In this document: one piece after another, positions 42,728 to 51,510 of the stretch
Position numbering within the stretch: the stretch's first letter is position 1
Layout of the letters: each line of letters starts with the position of its first letter
Assembly (NCBI RefSeq): GCF_013283785.1
Contig: NZ_JABCPZ010000052.1
Span: forward strand, 1 to 52,525
DNA from: Nonomuraea antri
GTDB lineage: Bacteria > Actinomycetota > Actinomycetes > Streptosporangiales > Streptosporangiaceae
Direction of reading: 5' to 3'
DNA: 52,525 bases
Translations under genes and position numbers: made by a program
The notes under the pieces: model-generated
Database searches by the model: none
What the model saw: only the letters and a program-made list of their open reading frames with translations
What the model was told of the DNA's origin: nothing

Positions 42728-43261
42728 ATGGACATCTCAACCTGCCACCACAACGCACCCGATCCGAGCCACCACGGGGCAACCACACAGGCCGCCTCCG
42801 GGCCAGCGCACCCCCGCCCGGCCGATGAGCTGCACGGGCGAACCCTCAAGGCTCTGATCGCCGCCCAGGACGCCGCCGAGGCAGCGGCAGCCGAGGCCGG
42901 GTACCTGCTTCAACTCGGACAGCGACTGACCGGCGAGCCGCTGTACGAAGCCACCTTCACGCAGGCGGTACGAACCTGGTGGGAACTGGTCGGCGAGCAG
43001 ATCTGCCAGCGGCAACTTCACGCTGATCACGCCTTGCGCCGGGTGCGCTCGTGGGCGCGGACCTATCTCACCGGCGAACCTCCTGCCCGGGGGGCTGGCT
43101 CGTTGTTCGACCACGCCCTCGCACATGCCTCCCGAGCAGCCGCTCGCCGTTTCCTGGCGGCCAGCGGCGAACTGCTCGTGGAGCACGCCGTCCAGCTCAG
43201 CAGCGCCGCAGGCGGACTGGAAGACGCCATCAACGGCACGGGTACGGGGAGGGCGTCGTGA
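42728..43261 (+). CDS. Small helical protein, second of three related genes
   Basis: A 177-aa protein. A His/Pro-rich N-terminal tail (about 35 residues) precedes a helical domain with EPLYEATFTQAVRTWWELVGEQICQRQ, HALRRVRSWARTYLTGEPP and SLFDHALAHASRAAARRFLAASG, matching the previous gene. ATG 42728 has AAAGGA upstream. Its TGA overlaps the GTG of the next gene (GTGA at 43258-43261). No known domain recognised. Confidence 0.65.
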   Translation: MDISTCHHNAPDPSHHGATTQAASGPAHPRPADELHGRTLKALIAAQDAAEAAAAEAGYLLQLGQRLTGEPLYEATFTQAVRTWWELVGEQICQRQLHADHALRRVRSWARTYLTGEPPARGAGSLFDHALAHASRAAARRFLAASGELLVEHAVQLSSAAGGLEDAINGTGTGRAS

Positions 43262-44139
43262 TCGGCCCGCACGCCTCGACCGGCCCAAGCTGGAGCGAGC
43301 CCGAAGGCCACCTCGGCAAGGCCGTGCAGCACCATCGCGCCACGGCTGAGACCGCCGTGGCAAGCCTGGCCATGCGACTCCACGACGGCCAGCGACTGTG
43401 CGCCGAGCACCTCTACGAGGGACTCCACGCCCATCTCTCGCGAAGCTGGTGGAGGCGCCTCGCCCAGTACGGAGAGCAGCATCTGGGCATCGCCCGGGCC
43501 ATGGCCAAGTTCAGCTTCTGGGTCGGCAGCTACCTCACCCACGACTCGCCAGCCATCACGCTGGAGGACGCGGCTTCCGAGAGGGCCCTGGCGCTGGCCC
43601 ACCTGGACTACGCGCTGGCACTCATCCGATGCACCGCTGCCCGCGACTTTCTCCACCTGGCTGAGAAGGCCGCAGAAGACGCCGGCCTTTGTCAGAAGCA
43701 GAACCCGAAACGGAGCGGGGCGGGTGAACGCGCAGCCGTTCTCGCCTACAAGAACACGACTCAAAGGAGCCACGAGATGAATCCCACCGCGAAGCCTACG
43801 ATCGAGACATTCCAGATGCTGGCGTGGAAGTGGAACGTCACCGCCGCCAAGCAACTGACGGCCGACCGCGCGCCCACGGGTGAGCTCGACCCGGAGAACT
43901 GGGCGGGCATGCTGCACCTCATCCGCATCGACCACGCCCACGCGGCGACAGTAGACCTGACCCAACCGCTGATCGCGGCGCCGATCCCTGACACCGGCTA
44001 CCTGATCATCGACGGCTGGCACCGCATCCACAAGGCGCTCACCCTCGAGATGAACAGGCTCCCGGTCATCGTACTGACCGCTGAAGAGGAACTGGCCTGC
44101 CGGATCCACGGCGGCGAGAAGGGGCAAGGCTGGCGGTAG
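43258..44139 (+). CDS. Third related helical domain fused in frame to a ParB-like domain
   Basis: A 293-aa product from GTG 43258, overlapping the previous stop by 4 bp. Residues about 15-145 repeat the helical pattern of the two upstream proteins (EHLYEGLHAHLSRSWWRRLAQ...FSFWVGSYLTHDSPAITLEDAA...AARDFLHLAEKA). No stop separates this from the ParB-like part that starts at Met 174 (43777) with its own AAAGGAG site. So the reading frame can give both a fusion and a separate short protein. A lost stop codon between two once-separate genes is the simplest reading; a sequencing error is also possible. Confidence 0.6.
   Translation: MIGPHASTGPSWSEPEGHLGKAVQHHRATAETAVASLAMRLHDGQRLCAEHLYEGLHAHLSRSWWRRLAQYGEQHLGIARAMAKFSFWVGSYLTHDSPAITLEDAASERALALAHLDYALALIRCTAARDFLHLAEKAAEDAGLCQKQNPKRSGAGERAAVLAYKNTTQRSHEMNPTAKPTIETFQMLAWKWNVTAAKQLTADRAPTGELDPENWAGMLHLIRIDHAHAATVDLTQPLIAAPIPDTGYLIIDGWHRIHKALTLEMNRLPVIVLTAEEELACRIHGGEKGQGWR
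43777..44139 (+). CDS. ParB-like domain protein (internal start)
   Basis: A 120-aa protein in the same frame as, and inside, the longer gene from 43258. AAAGGAG lies 7 nt before ATG 43777, a better site than most here, and the N-terminus (MNPTAKPTIETFQMLAWKW) looks like a real start. PIPDTGYLIIDGWHRIHKAL followed by LPVIVLT matches the ParB/Srx-like fold, where GxHR is the nucleotide-binding or active segment. It may bind or act on nucleotides or DNA. The role is unknown. Confidence 0.6.
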   Translation: MNPTAKPTIETFQMLAWKWNVTAAKQLTADRAPTGELDPENWAGMLHLIRIDHAHAATVDLTQPLIAAPIPDTGYLIIDGWHRIHKALTLEMNRLPVIVLTAEEELACRIHGGEKGQGWR

Positions 44140-44236
44140 CCCGGTCCGGTGGCGCAGGTGGTCTGCCCCGGTCACGCACCTCGAGTGCGGGGCCGGGGCA
44201 CACCTCCTGCACCACCGGGCCCGGCCTCGAGGCCGG
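44140..44236. terminator. Large bidirectional terminator between convergent genes
   Basis: The arms 44140-44171 and 44193-44224 are inverted copies at 27 of 32 positions, with one further wobble pair; the loop holds a small GCAC/GTGC hairpin. A perfect 16-bp palindrome, CCGGCCTCGAGGCCGG (44221-44236), follows. It sits between the stop at 44139 (plus) and the GIY-YIG gene end at 44247 (minus), so it probably ends both. Confidence 0.75.
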
Positions 44237-44246
44237 CCTGTGAGCC

Positions 44247-45191
44247 TCACAGCTCATAGGCAGGTCGCGCCTTCCGCCGTTGCTCAAGCTCGGCCCGCAC
44301 CGACGCAAGACTCCGTATGCCCTTGCTGGTTTCGATCTCCCAGAAGGTCCAGCCGTTGACGTCGTACTCGGTCACTGCCTTACCTGCGCCTGAGAGATAC
44401 TCGTACGCCTTTCCGTCGTACTGGATAGATCCGTCCGAGTTGAGAGTGGCCTCAGCTGGATGAGGGGTGGCAGTGGAATAGAGCCTGGCTCCTGGTTGGA
44501 GCAGCCCCGCCTGGATGAGGTCGAGCATGGTGGTCTTATGGCGGGCCTTGGTGCTCTGGGCTGGGCGACGATCTTCGCCATCTCCCGTCGCCCGTGTGGT
44601 CTCCGACATGAGCAGCTCGTAGGGCGGGACATGGTCTCTGTTCTTGGCGCGAGTCGAGCGGGAGGGACGTACGGGGGCTGGAAGGCTGAGGTTGTGGCCG
44701 ATGAGATGCAAGGCGCTGAAGATCGGGCGGAGGTAGTCGGTCATGCCGGCTTGATCGTCCAGATGCAGGGTGCGATCCTGGGGCCGGTTGCCGTTGTGCA
44801 GGTGGACGAGGTCGGCGCGGACGAGGATGTCGTAGAGGCAGCCTTCGAGCCAGCCGACCTGGCTGGTGTGAAAGGGATCTTCGGTGACGCGCCGGACCAG
44901 CAGAGCGCGGTACCAGTGGTCGCGGCGGCGCAGGTGCGTGCGCAGGCGGTTGCTCAGGGTGCCGGGAGCCGCCTTGCCGACGTACGCGCCCCATGCCCCT
45001 GTGCCGTCCGGACGATCCAGGAGAACGTAGACACCGGTCACGTCCCAGATGTCGTGGAGGTTCTTGGCGTAAGCCCGTTCGACCACGGCAAGTCGCAAGA
45101 CCGAGTCGTCGGTGCGGAGTTCCAGGAGCCCGTTCAGCGCATGGGGAATGGTCACTCTGAACGGTGATGCCTTGGCAGCTCGCGCATCCAC
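44247..45191 (-). CDS. GIY-YIG nuclease with C-terminal RAMA/DUF4357-like domain
   Basis: A 314-aa protein. Residues about 50-130 carry the GIY-YIG pattern: GVYVLLDRP, GAYVGKA, then an Arg in LSNRLRTH and a Glu in WLEGCLYD, which are the usual catalytic positions. After a Lys/Arg linker, residues about 220-295 resemble a RAMA or DUF4357 domain (LDLIQAGLLQPGARLY...DGSIQYDGKAYEYLSGAGKAVTEYDVNGWTFWE). RAMA domains are predicted to read modified DNA and are found with restriction enzymes, so a modification-dependent nuclease is plausible. It has GAAGGAG upstream of its start and stands between the transfer operon terminator and the large bidirectional hairpin. Confidence 0.75.
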   Translation of the reverse strand: MDARAAKASPFRVTIPHALNGLLELRTDDSVLRLAVVERAYAKNLHDIWDVTGVYVLLDRPDGTGAWGAYVGKAAPGTLSNRLRTHLRRRDHWYRALLVRRVTEDPFHTSQVGWLEGCLYDILVRADLVHLHNGNRPQDRTLHLDDQAGMTDYLRPIFSALHLIGHNLSLPAPVRPSRSTRAKNRDHVPPYELLMSETTRATGDGEDRRPAQSTKARHKTTMLDLIQAGLLQPGARLYSTATPHPAEATLNSDGSIQYDGKAYEYLSGAGKAVTEYDVNGWTFWEIETSKGIRSLASVRAELEQRRKARPAYEL

Positions 45192-45275
45192 TCCGAGTCT
45201 CCTTCGGTCCTGAGCCGTTTCGAGATCTTCCCGGAGAGTATCGGAACCATACCGGAGCGTGACCAGCGGTTGATG

Positions 45276-45296
45276 AAAGGGCGCTGCTCACCCTTT
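45276..45296 (-). terminator. Hairpin at the end of the transfer operon
   Basis: AAAGGG (45276-45281) and CCCTTT (45291-45296) form a stem with a 9-nt loop, starting 9 nt past the NlpC/P60 gene end in the direction of transcription. No T-tract. Confidence 0.5.
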
Positions 45297-45304
45297 GAGA
45301 ACCA

Positions 45305-46258
45305 CTACCGGGCATGAAGACCGGCCTTTGCCGGAGCGGCGGGCCTGGTGAATCCGATCAGGTCTCCGCGCTGGTAGGTGCTGATCTTCACGACCTCGCG
45401 CCGGTTGGGGGCGTGGATCATCTGGCCGCCGCCGATGACGAGACCGACATGCCCTGGCCCGTCGGCTTGCATGTTGAAGAAGACCAAGTCGCCGGGTTGC
45501 TCCTGGCCATGCCGGATCGATGGGCCATGACGCCACTGGTCGGCAGCCACACGCGGGATGGTGATTCCGGCGGCTTGGAAAGCTCGCATGGTCAGGCCTG
45601 AGCAGTCGAAGGAGATCGGCCCTTCGGCTCCCCAGAGGTAGGGCTTGCCCAGCTGGGCCTGGGCGTAGGCGATGACGGCGGCCACTTGCTCGCCCGGGAT
45701 CACCGGTACGCAGGAGCCCGTCAGGGCGTCAACGGTGCGCTGGGCGAGGGCCTCCCAGATGGCGTAGGCGTTGGGGAAGGCGGATCGCTGGACGGCCTGG
45801 GCGGCTTTGGTCAGGGGGAGTCGCTCCCATCGGCGGACCTTGACGAGCCGGTCGTAGAACTGGCGCGCGGCGTACTGCGGGGTGAGGATCTGGGCCCGGC
45901 TGCCCCAGCCTTGTGAGGGACGCTGCTGGAACAGGCCGAGCGAGTCCAGATGCCCGTGGGGCAGATTGCGCAGCCCCGATTCCTGCAGCGCGGTGGCTAT
46001 CGCGATCACTGCGGCCCGTGTCGGCAGGCCCAGCTGCAGGCCGGTCTCGATGATGACGGCCGCGTTGCCACGTTGCTCCGCGTCCAGATCCGGCACGGCC
46101 GGCTGGGGTGTCGTCGCGCTCGCCTGGCTTCCTGTTGCAGCGACGAGGCAGCCAGTGCCTCCAGGTCCTCCGGAGGAGGTCAGCACGCCGGCGGCTGCGG
46201 AGACGAAGGCCATGACAAGGAGGAGCAGGAGGGCGGCGCCGACCGCGGCTATCTTCAC
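45305..46258 (-). CDS. Secreted or anchored NlpC/P60 peptidase with lytic transglycosylase-like domain
   Basis: A 317-aa cell-wall hydrolase. An N-terminal hydrophobic segment (residues 3-25) anchors or exports it. Residues about 55-175 resemble the transglycosylase-like part of actinomycete transfer proteins (ATALQESGL with candidate Glu near 93; SLGLFQQRPSQGWGS). Residues about 190-310 are NlpC/P60: Cys near 218 in FDCSG, His in GHVGLVIGGG near 268 and His in MIHAP near 281. It would open peptidoglycan for the secretion channel, like VirB1/TcpG-type proteins. The start is GTG 46258 with an AAGAAGG site. Last gene of the operon. Confidence 0.85.
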   Translation of the reverse strand: MKIAAVGAALLLLLVMAFVSAAAGVLTSSGGPGGTGCLVAATGSQASATTPQPAVPDLDAEQRGNAAVIIETGLQLGLPTRAAVIAIATALQESGLRNLPHGHLDSLGLFQQRPSQGWGSRAQILTPQYAARQFYDRLVKVRRWERLPLTKAAQAVQRSAFPNAYAIWEALAQRTVDALTGSCVPVIPGEQVAAVIAYAQAQLGKPYLWGAEGPISFDCSGLTMRAFQAAGITIPRVAADQWRHGPSIRHGQEQPGDLVFFNMQADGPGHVGLVIGGGQMIHAPNRREVVKISTYQRGDLIGFTRPAAPAKAGLHAR

Positions 46259-46297
46259 CTCTTGCCTTCTTTCGGAGAGAAACCGGTGGTTACTGGG

Positions 46298-47176
46298 TCA
46301 GGCGCCGAGATCGTTCTGGGCGGGGTGGCTGAGATGTGGCCAGGCGTGGGCGAGTTCGGCCAGGCGCAGGCGAGGCCCGTCTGTGTCGGCCGGTAGCCAG
46401 ACAGGTCCGGCGGGGCCGTCGTCGAGGCAGGTGCGGACGGCGGTGGCGACCGGTACTTCGGCTGCGGCGAGCAGCTTGCGCAAGTTGGCTTCCCTCGCCT
46501 GGCTGGGGAGCCAGAACAGGACCGGTGTCGTGATGCTGGTGGCTTCGGCGAGGTTGGCGTAGCCGTGCAGCTTGGCGGTGACCCTGGAGAGGGGTTCGGA
46601 ACCGGTGTCGTGTTCGAGGAAGAAGTCGATCCCTCGGCCGTTCTCGATCCAGTGTCCGTAGGCGTCAGGGCGTGCGAGGTCGCCCCAGAGCTTGGCGCAG
46701 CGTCGTTCCGACCACCACTCCTTCACCTTCGCCGTGGTGAGGGGCCGGCGGGCCAGATGGTGCAGGTGGACGAAGAAGTCGTTGACGCCGATCTGGTGGT
46801 TGGCCTTGGGCGAGACCGACACCGCCATGGCGAGGTCGGGATGGTAGCCCAGCTCCTTGACGGTGATCCCGTCACGCAGGGCGAGCAGTTCGGCGCCGTT
46901 CCGGCCGAGGATCCAGTGATGGGGTGCTGAGCCGCCGTATGGGGTCCACGGGCGGTAACGGGTGACGACGTGGAAGCGGTGCAGGATGCCGAGTCGGCGA
47001 CGAGTCGGCTGAGGCAGGGTGAAGAACAGACGCTGGATCTGGTGGGTCGTGAGAACGCGGTGCTGATGCAGATGGTTGAGGATGTCGTAGTCACGCGGCG
47101 TGAGCCGGGCGGCGAGCTCGACCATCATGCTGGCGTCGAAGCGGGGCTGACCGATCGGAAGACGAGTGGTGGCCAT
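46298..47176 (-). CDS. Replication-relaxation family protein
   Basis: A 292-aa protein of the actinobacterial replication-relaxation family (Replic_Relax). An N-terminal winged-helix (LTPRDYDILNHLHQHRVLTTHQIQRLFF) is followed by LGRNGAELLAL and a nuclease-like core with RPDAYGHW, then GRGIDFFLEHDTGSE, which resembles a PD-(D/E)xK-type arrangement. The family is found on conjugative plasmids and integrative elements and is proposed to act at the DNA-processing step; this is not well proven. It lies 33 bp after the VirD4-like gene and 39 bp before the NlpC/P60 gene. Confidence 0.82.
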   Translation of the reverse strand: MATTRLPIGQPRFDASMMVELAARLTPRDYDILNHLHQHRVLTTHQIQRLFFTLPQPTRRRLGILHRFHVVTRYRPWTPYGGSAPHHWILGRNGAELLALRDGITVKELGYHPDLAMAVSVSPKANHQIGVNDFFVHLHHLARRPLTTAKVKEWWSERRCAKLWGDLARPDAYGHWIENGRGIDFFLEHDTGSEPLSRVTAKLHGYANLAEATSITTPVLFWLPSQAREANLRKLLAAAEVPVATAVRTCLDDGPAGPVWLPADTDGPRLRLAELAHAWPHLSHPAQNDLGA

Positions 47177-47209
47177 GTGACTCCTTCTGAGGTGCTGCGG
47201 GCAATGCGT

Positions 47210-49699
47210 CTAGTGATCTGCTGGCGCAGGAGGTGTCCGATGAGAAGGGCGCGGGTCCCGTTCGTGCCGGATCTTGATCTGCTGGTTGAGCGGGGCTGAG
47301 GACTGCTGATCAGCGGGCCGCGAGCTGCTGAACCGTTCCCTGGACGCTTCTCGGATGGCCTGCTCACGGCCTGCCGTCACCGGCGGGAGGGGACGCGTGC
47401 GCAGGGTGAACGCCGGTGCCTGCTGGCCGTCGACGATGAGTCGAGCAGCGCACTGGTAGGCGCCGAGGTGAGTGAGGTCGTGCGGGGTGATCAGCGGAGC
47501 GGTATGAGCCTTGAGCTCGTTGGCGTCCTTGGGGGAGGCGGTGAAGTAGATCTTGTTCCTGGCATCGGCGGACAGGGCTTCGCTCAGGTCGGTGGGGAGT
47601 TGGTCGAGGTGCTGGTGGGCCAGGACGAGGGAGAGGCGGTAGCCGCGTGCTTCGGCCAGCACGTCGTTGATGTGGCCGGGCAGGTTGAGGAAGTTGTGGC
47701 ATTCGTCGATGTAGAGGGCGGCGTCGGGGCGGGCGCTCTCGTGGTATTGGGCGCGGCGGGTGGCGGCTTGCCAGGTGTGGGCGAGCAGGATTGAGCCGAA
47801 CAGGCGGGCGGCGTCGTCGCCGAGGATGCCCTTCGGCAGCCGGGCCAAGATCAGACCGCCGTCATCGAGCAGTTGGTCGATGGGGACCGTGGTGGCGGGG
47901 TGGGTGAGAGCTTGGCGGATGAAGGGGCGCAGCAGGACGGCACGCAGCTTGTTCATCACCGGACCGATCACGGTGGCTTGGCCTGCGGGAGTGAGGGCCT
48001 GGTAGGAGTCCCAGAACCCGGTCAGAAGTTCGTCGTCCAGGCGGGCGGTGATGCGGGCTCGGAAGGCCGCGTCGGTCAGGAGCCGGGGAACGTCTGCGAG
48101 GGTGGCGTGGCGGCCCACCACCTTGGTCAGCGTCAGGCAGGTGGAACGCAGCAGGTCGTCGACCCGAGGTCCCCAGGCGGAGCGGAAGCAGCGGTGGAAG
48201 ATGGTGACGACCGAGTCGACGGCGAAGGCCGGGTTGGGCCCGGCGAGCACGTTGATCGTCGGTGGCGGGGCCGGATCCTGCGGGTCGAACAGCACCGTCT
48301 TCCCGATGGCGCGCTCGGGTAGGCGGGCCAGGATGTCGGTGATGAGGTCGCCTTTGGGGTCGATGACCAGTGCTCCTCGGCCTGAGTGGGCGTCGGCGAG
48401 GACCAGGTTGGCCAGCAGGGTGGATTTGCCGACGCCGGTGCCGCCCAGGATGTGGGTGTGGTGGCGGGCATCGGCCACGGGTAGGGCTACCGGCCGCTGT
48501 GGGCCGCTGTCGCCGTCGCCCAGCACCCGTACCGGCCCGTCGGCGGCGTCGCGGGGGACGGCCGGTGGTGGGGCGATGGGGCGGGCTCCGGCGCGGGTGA
48601 CGCCGGGGGCGTCGATGTCCCAGGGCAGGTGGGCCAGCGCGGCCAGTTCGCTGACAGACAGCAGGTAATCCGTATCGAGGCGGCGTGAGCCGATGGCCGC
48701 GTGGGGGCGGAAGAGGCGCCGGCGGCGCAGGTACTGGTGGCCTGAGGTGAACAGGGCGAAGACACCGGCCAAGGTGTGGGCGTGGCCGCGAAGTCTTCTG
48801 CGGGCGGACTCGTCGTCGGTGGCGGAGGTGACGGCGTAGCGGATGGCGACCTGGTAGCGGGGCTGGCCTGCCTTGGCCAAGATGGCACGGATCTGCTCGG
48901 CCCGCTCGGGGAACATGCGAGCCAGCTGGCCCGGCTGGATGTGGCCGGTCATGGGGGCGAGTTCGTCCAACGCCTGGCCGAGCGGACTGTTGGAGTGGGC
49001 GCCACGCAGGTGCGCGGCGGCCCGGTGGGCGCGGCGTAGGCGCCGTCCGGTGGTGGGACGGGCCAGGATCTGGACCACGGCGTGCTCGCCAGTACGGAGT
49101 CCGTTCATGGCGGTGAGCAGGGCGCGGACAGGGTCGCTGGTGTGGTCGGTCTTGAGCGGGAAATGCTCGGCGCGGCCCAGGACGAGTCGTCCGCCGACGG
49201 TTCGGGCCTGAGAGGGAAGGGGGTTGGTGGCGGGCCGGGTGGTGGTGATGGCGCCGGGCCAGGCGGCTTGAACGGCCTTCTCCACGACGCCGGGCGGGAT
49301 GACGCCGGGGACCCACAAGCGGATGCGGACATGAGAGTCGTCGCCGTGGTACTCCCAGACCAGGTGCGGCTGACCTGTGAGGAGGCGTTTCCAAGCGGGA
49401 CGGAGTAGGCCGATGAGCTGGCTCCACAGCACAGCCGCGCCATGAAGGTCGCTCTGAGGCGGGCAGGAGATCTGGATCAGCCGGGCGTCGGTCTTCAACC
49501 CTTGATGACGGATCCTGCCGAGAAGGCGACGGACCAGCGTGAGCACTCCCAGCAGGGCACCGAGCGCGGCACTGAGCTGCCAGGCATGGGCAGGGGCGAG
49601 CTCGGCCAGCCGCGTGGGCAGCTCACGGAAGAACCGCAGGATGTCCTGCACGTCTCGGTCGTCGATGTCGCACAACAGACACGCGTCGAGTGTGGTCAT
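47210..49699 (-). CDS. VirD4/TraG-like conjugative coupling ATPase
   Basis: An 829-aa hexameric-type ATPase. Near the N-terminus one membrane helix (about 38-60). An intermediate domain (about 70-380) resembles those of actinobacterial transfer ATPases. Walker A GGTGVGKST is near 420 and is followed by ALVIDPKGDLI; Walker B ALYIDECHNFL is near 660. The residues after include a KIYFTASPKDANELK segment as in TraG/VirD4-like proteins. It should bring DNA to the secretion channel. ATG overlaps the VirB4-like stop by 4 bp. The alternative is a DUF87-type export ATPase, but context favours coupling protein. Confidence 0.84.
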   Translation of the reverse strand: MTTLDACLLCDIDDRDVQDILRFFRELPTRLAELAPAHAWQLSAALGALLGVLTLVRRLLGRIRHQGLKTDARLIQISCPPQSDLHGAAVLWSQLIGLLRPAWKRLLTGQPHLVWEYHGDDSHVRIRLWVPGVIPPGVVEKAVQAAWPGAITTTRPATNPLPSQARTVGGRLVLGRAEHFPLKTDHTSDPVRALLTAMNGLRTGEHAVVQILARPTTGRRLRRAHRAAAHLRGAHSNSPLGQALDELAPMTGHIQPGQLARMFPERAEQIRAILAKAGQPRYQVAIRYAVTSATDDESARRRLRGHAHTLAGVFALFTSGHQYLRRRRLFRPHAAIGSRRLDTDYLLSVSELAALAHLPWDIDAPGVTRAGARPIAPPPAVPRDAADGPVRVLGDGDSGPQRPVALPVADARHHTHILGGTGVGKSTLLANLVLADAHSGRGALVIDPKGDLITDILARLPERAIGKTVLFDPQDPAPPPTINVLAGPNPAFAVDSVVTIFHRCFRSAWGPRVDDLLRSTCLTLTKVVGRHATLADVPRLLTDAAFRARITARLDDELLTGFWDSYQALTPAGQATVIGPVMNKLRAVLLRPFIRQALTHPATTVPIDQLLDDGGLILARLPKGILGDDAARLFGSILLAHTWQAATRRAQYHESARPDAALYIDECHNFLNLPGHINDVLAEARGYRLSLVLAHQHLDQLPTDLSEALSADARNKIYFTASPKDANELKAHTAPLITPHDLTHLGAYQCAARLIVDGQQAPAFTLRTRPLPPVTAGREQAIREASRERFSSSRPADQQSSAPLNQQIKIRHERDPRPSHRTPPAPADH

Positions 49700-51510
49700 A
49701 GCGGGTCGGCCTCCTCGTCCAGCTCGTCGTAGGCGGCATCTGAGATCAGCGGTGGCGGCGGGGTTGATTCATGGCGTTGTTCCAGCTCGGCGAGTTCGGC
49801 CGGATCCGTGGTGATCAGCTCGGCCTCGGAAGGGGAGGCCACGACAGTCAGGGCGACCCGGCTGGCCGGCCCGGCGACCATGAGGGCCTGGCCGCGTTCG
49901 GCGGCGAGCAGGAACTGCCGCTCGCCCTCGGACAGATCGAACGCCTCTCCGACCGCGCTGATGGCTTGCGGGGCCTGGCGGAGCAGGATCTGGCTGGCCG
50001 CGTTGGCGACGATGGCTTGGCCGAGTTCGGTGCTGAGCAGGTCGGCGGCGTCTTGGGTGATGACGGCCAGTCCGGCCCAGTGCTTGCGTGCCGCTTTGGC
50101 CATGCGGAACAGGAAGCGGGCGCCTTCGGCCTCCTTCATGAGCAGCCAGGCCTCGTCCACCACGACCAGGCGTTTGCGGCGGTCGCGGGGGTTGGCCACG
50201 CGCCGCCAGATGGCGTCCAGGGCGAGGAGGGTGCCGACCGCTTTCACCTCGTCGGGCAGGTCGCGCAGGGAGAAGACGATCAGGTGGCCGGTGGGTGTGG
50301 TGGTGGTCGGGCCGTCGAACAGTTCCCGGTAGGAGCCGGACACATATGGGGTGAGCTGTGCCGCCAGCTCGGCGCCCGGTTTCCTGCGCTTCAAAGTGGA
50401 GACGAGGTCGGCCAGGAGTGGGGCGGGCCGGGCCCAGGTGGCCGGGTCACGGGTAATGCCGGCTGCCGTGTAGGTGTCGGTGATGGCGGCGTCCAGGGCG
50501 GCGCGGGCGTTGGCGGTGAGCGGGGTGGCGAGCATGGTGGTGATGAGGGTCTGCAGGAACAGGGCCCGCCGGGTCAGCACGTCGTCGTGCGGGCCGTGGG
50601 CGGCGGGCAGGTCGAGAGGGTTCCACCGGACGCCGGTCGCGCCCAGGCGCAGGTAGGTGCCGCCGACCGCGCGGGCCAGGCGGGCGTATTCGTCTTCGGG
50701 GTCGACGACGGCGACCTCGACGCCGTGGTAGAGCAGGCGCAGCGCTTCGAGCTTGGTGAAGAAGCTCTTGCCGGCGCCGGAGCGGGCCAGAGTGACGGAG
50801 TTGTGGTTGTCCTGGGCGAAGCGATCCCACACCACCACGCCGGAGCTGGAGGTGCTCAGCCCGTACAGCACCGAGGTGTCGCCGGTGGCTGCGGTCAGAT
50901 CGGGGGAGGTGAAGGGGAAGGCGGCGGCCAGCGCGGCGGTGTCGAAGGTGCGACTCAGCTGCATCGCGTCGAGGCCGAGGGGGAGGCTGGTGGTCCAGCC
51001 TTGCAGAGCGCGGAAGGTGGTCGGCTGGGCGTCCAACAGCAGCGAGGCGGCCAGCGTGTGCACGCGTTCCAGCTCGACTTCCAAGTCGGGCGCGGTCGCG
51101 GCGTGCACGGTCAGGTAGAGGCCGACCTTGAATAGCCGGCCGTGGCCTCGGGCGAGGCTGTTGGCCAGGTCGGTGGCGTCATCGGCGGCGGCCTCTGTCG
51201 CGAAGTCGCGGAGGCGGCCGTGCTGAGCGTCGGAGTGGCTGGCCGATTCCAGCCGGGCGAGCTGGCGACGCAGCCGCATCGCGGCGACCGCCTGCGGGAT
51301 CGGCTCGACATGAATGGAGACGTCCAGACGGCCGGGGTAGGTGAGCAAAGGTTCGAGCCAGCCCGCGCCGACCTCACGCGGGTAGCCGACCACCGCGAAC
51401 GAGGCGGCGACGCCGTTCGGAAAGGTGAGAGTCCGTGCTCCAATCTGAAGGGCGCCTGGTTGCACCAGCTTTGTGCGCTCGCAAGCATCGCTCTTGCGCG
51501 GTCGTCTCAT
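49696..51510 (-). CDS. VirB4-like type IV secretion ATPase
   Basis: A 604-aa ATPase. ATG 51510 overlaps the PrgI-like stop by 4 bp and has GGAGGA upstream; the frame is open to 51588, but that part overlaps the PrgI gene. The N-terminal half resembles VirB4/TraC-type proteins (ASFAVVGYPREVGAGWLEPLL). Walker A SGAGKSFF is near 244, VAVVDPEDEY follows, and Walker B LVVVDEAWLLM is near 450, then a Q-loop-like VITQDAADLL. It would power assembly or substrate transfer of the channel at the inner membrane. Coupled to the PrgI- and VirD4-like genes. Confidence 0.85.
   Translation of the reverse strand: MRRPRKSDACERTKLVQPGALQIGARTLTFPNGVAASFAVVGYPREVGAGWLEPLLTYPGRLDVSIHVEPIPQAVAAMRLRRQLARLESASHSDAQHGRLRDFATEAAADDATDLANSLARGHGRLFKVGLYLTVHAATAPDLEVELERVHTLAASLLLDAQPTTFRALQGWTTSLPLGLDAMQLSRTFDTAALAAAFPFTSPDLTAATGDTSVLYGLSTSSSGVVVWDRFAQDNHNSVTLARSGAGKSFFTKLEALRLLYHGVEVAVVDPEDEYARLARAVGGTYLRLGATGVRWNPLDLPAAHGPHDDVLTRRALFLQTLITTMLATPLTANARAALDAAITDTYTAAGITRDPATWARPAPLLADLVSTLKRRKPGAELAAQLTPYVSGSYRELFDGPTTTTPTGHLIVFSLRDLPDEVKAVGTLLALDAIWRRVANPRDRRKRLVVVDEAWLLMKEAEGARFLFRMAKAARKHWAGLAVITQDAADLLSTELGQAIVANAASQILLRQAPQAISAVGEAFDLSEGERQFLLAAERGQALMVAGPASRVALTVVASPSEAELITTDPAELAELEQRHESTPPPPLISDAAYDELDEEADPL

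Noticed and set aside
49771..51135. A 454-codon plus-strand frame opposite the VirB4-like gene
   Set aside because: Gly/Val/Gln-rich composition is what the antisense of this gene gives; the minus strand has clear Walker motifs.
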